Shown here one piece after another: positions 58,993-59,600 of a stretch of DNA of 59,600 nucleotides. Every line of letters starts with the position of its first letter. Position 1 is the first letter of the stretch. A program made the position numbers and the translations under genes. The notes beneath the pieces were generated by a model. The model was given only the letters and a program-made list of their open reading frames with translations. It was not told where the DNA came from and did no database searches. The stretch is from Clostridia bacterium (GTDB lineage Bacteria; Bacillota; Clostridia; Christensenellales; Aristaeellaceae). The DNA lies in NCBI GenBank assembly GCA_017547805.1, contig JAFYOR010000064.1, positions 88,578 to 148,177 of the forward strand, read 5' to 3'.

Positions 58993-59022
58993 AAAAAAGC
59001 GGACGCGTCATGCGTCCGCTTT
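58993..59022 (-). terminator. Terminator of surface-protein gene
   Basis: On the minus strand AAGCGGACGC/GCGTCCGCTT around a 5-nt loop, followed by TTTT. Confidence 0.88.
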
Positions 59023-59042
59023 TATGTTTGATTGAATCGGAA

Positions 59043-59600
59043 TCAGTTCTTGCGGCTCCTGCGAACAAGGATGAGGATGATCATCGCGATGATCGCGATC
59101 AGCAGCAGGATCAGCAGAATCAGTCCGCTGTGAAGCGTGGGGGCATTTCCGGTGGAGTCCGGCTCGGCAGTCGGCTCGGCGGTCGGCTCAGCGGTCGGCT
59201 CGGCAGTCGGCTCGGCGGTCGGCTCAGCAGTCGGCTCGGCGGTCGGCTCGGCGGTCGGCTCAGCAGTCGGCACAGCAGTCGGCTCAGCAGTCGGCACAGC
59301 AGTCGGCTCAGCAGTCGGCTCAGCAGTCGGCTCAGCAGTCGGCTCACCGGTCAGCTGTGCATCGGCGTCGACAACATCGCCGCTGATGACGGCAATGGCT
59401 TCACCCTCGTCAGAACCGTCATCCGGCTTGGCTTCGCCCTGAGCGTCGCTGTCTTCCGGCTTGGCTTCACCCTGAGCGTCGTCGCCCTCCGGCTTGGCTT
59501 CGCCCTGAGCGTCGCTGCCCTCCGGCTTGACCTCGCCCTGAGCGTCGTCGCCCTCCGGCTTGACCTCGCCCTGAGCGTCGTCGCCCTCCGGCTTGACCTC
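59043..59600 (-). CDS. Repeat-rich surface protein, C-terminal part (runs off window)
   Basis: 186 codons remain open to the window edge, so the N-terminus is missing. From the edge inward: five or more 11-residue repeats (E-V/A-KPEGDDAQG), a short non-repetitive stretch (EAIAVISGDVVDADAQLTG), about fifteen P-T-A-E/V units forming a stalk, then one membrane helix (LILLILLLIAIIAMIILILV) and a basic tail RRSRKN. This is a sortase-independent C-terminal membrane anchor. The repeats suggest a flexible wall-spanning linker; the exposed domain lies outside the window. Confidence 0.85.
   Translation of the reverse strand, partial: EVKPEGDDAQGEVKPEGDDAQGEVKPEGSDAQGEAKPEGDDAQGEAKPEDSDAQGEAKPDDGSDEGEAIAVISGDVVDADAQLTGEPTAEPTAEPTAEPTAVPTAEPTAVPTAEPTAEPTAEPTAEPTAEPTAEPTAEPTAEPTAEPDSTGNAPTLHSGLILLILLLIAIIAMIILILVRRSRKN

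Noticed and set aside
59137-59442. Plus-strand AVGS-repeat frame
   Set aside because: Antisense of the PTAE repeat; the minus strand has a membrane anchor, stop and terminator in the right order.
59156-59600. CRISPR-like regular repeats
   Set aside because: Repeats are contiguous, coding and without unique spacers.

Overview
The window reads as chromosome of a low-to-moderate-AT, monoderm Clostridia-type anaerobe. The evidence is strong AGGAGG ribosome sites, consensus TTGACA/TATAAT promoters with 17-bp spacers, many ABC importers, PadR/TetR/DegV families, WG-repeat and FMN-bind-like secreted proteins, and intracellular GH35/GH42/GH51 enzymes. A gut Christensenellales-like lineage would fit, but no rRNA is present and the placement is inference.

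Layout. 1-7.95 kb: a probably highly expressed oligopeptide ABC importer operon with two odd parts, an RCC1-like seven-blade propeller inside the second permease and a ~175-residue helical insert inside the second ATPase. 8-10.9 kb: small alarmone synthetase, YheO-type regulator, and a small AT-rich module (SLOG-fold protein plus XRE regulator) lying between two inverted copies of a structured repeat. 10.9-14.1 kb: sugar ABC importer without its own ATPase. 14.3-23.7 kb: ychF, TetR, DegV, a 50-residue DUF1540 protein, a ferredoxin-type aldo/keto reductase, AraC-GyrI regulator, two secreted FMN-bind-like proteins and a two-component system. 24-28.4 kb: two identical tRNA-Arg(ACG) genes bracketing an acyltransferase and a WG-repeat protein, then phd-doc. 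28.5-41.9 kb: beta-galactosidases GH35 and GH42, small membrane proteins, PadR-DUF4097 pair, a large secreted protein of unknown function, GH51 arabinofuranosidase, DUF6171-like, FMN-bind-like, NUDIX, long HPF and a small membrane protein. 42.2-42.7 kb: five-tRNA operon (Val, Asp, Phe, Gly, Cys). 42.8-46.2 kb: PAP2 phosphatase and two tandem D-amino-acid transaminases. 46.5-56 kb: a ten-gene Mrp/Mbh-type cation antiporter with four antiporter-like large subunits. 56-59.6 kb: MATE exporter, tandem terminator repeats, a PRK06851-like ATPase and the C-terminus of a repeat-rich surface protein.

How it fits together. Peptide and sugar uptake, cytosolic galactoside and arabinoside hydrolysis, and a large Mrp antiporter suggest a saccharolytic, peptide-using anaerobe that relies on ion gradients. 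No prophage, transposase, CRISPR or rRNA was seen. Three families of intergenic structured repeats were found (called R1, R2 and R3 here). R1 shows base-pair-preserving changes between copies and locus-specific direct repeats at its ends. R3 shows base-pair-preserving changes too. The strongest candidates for something undescribed are the doubly modified peptide transporter and the R1 element.
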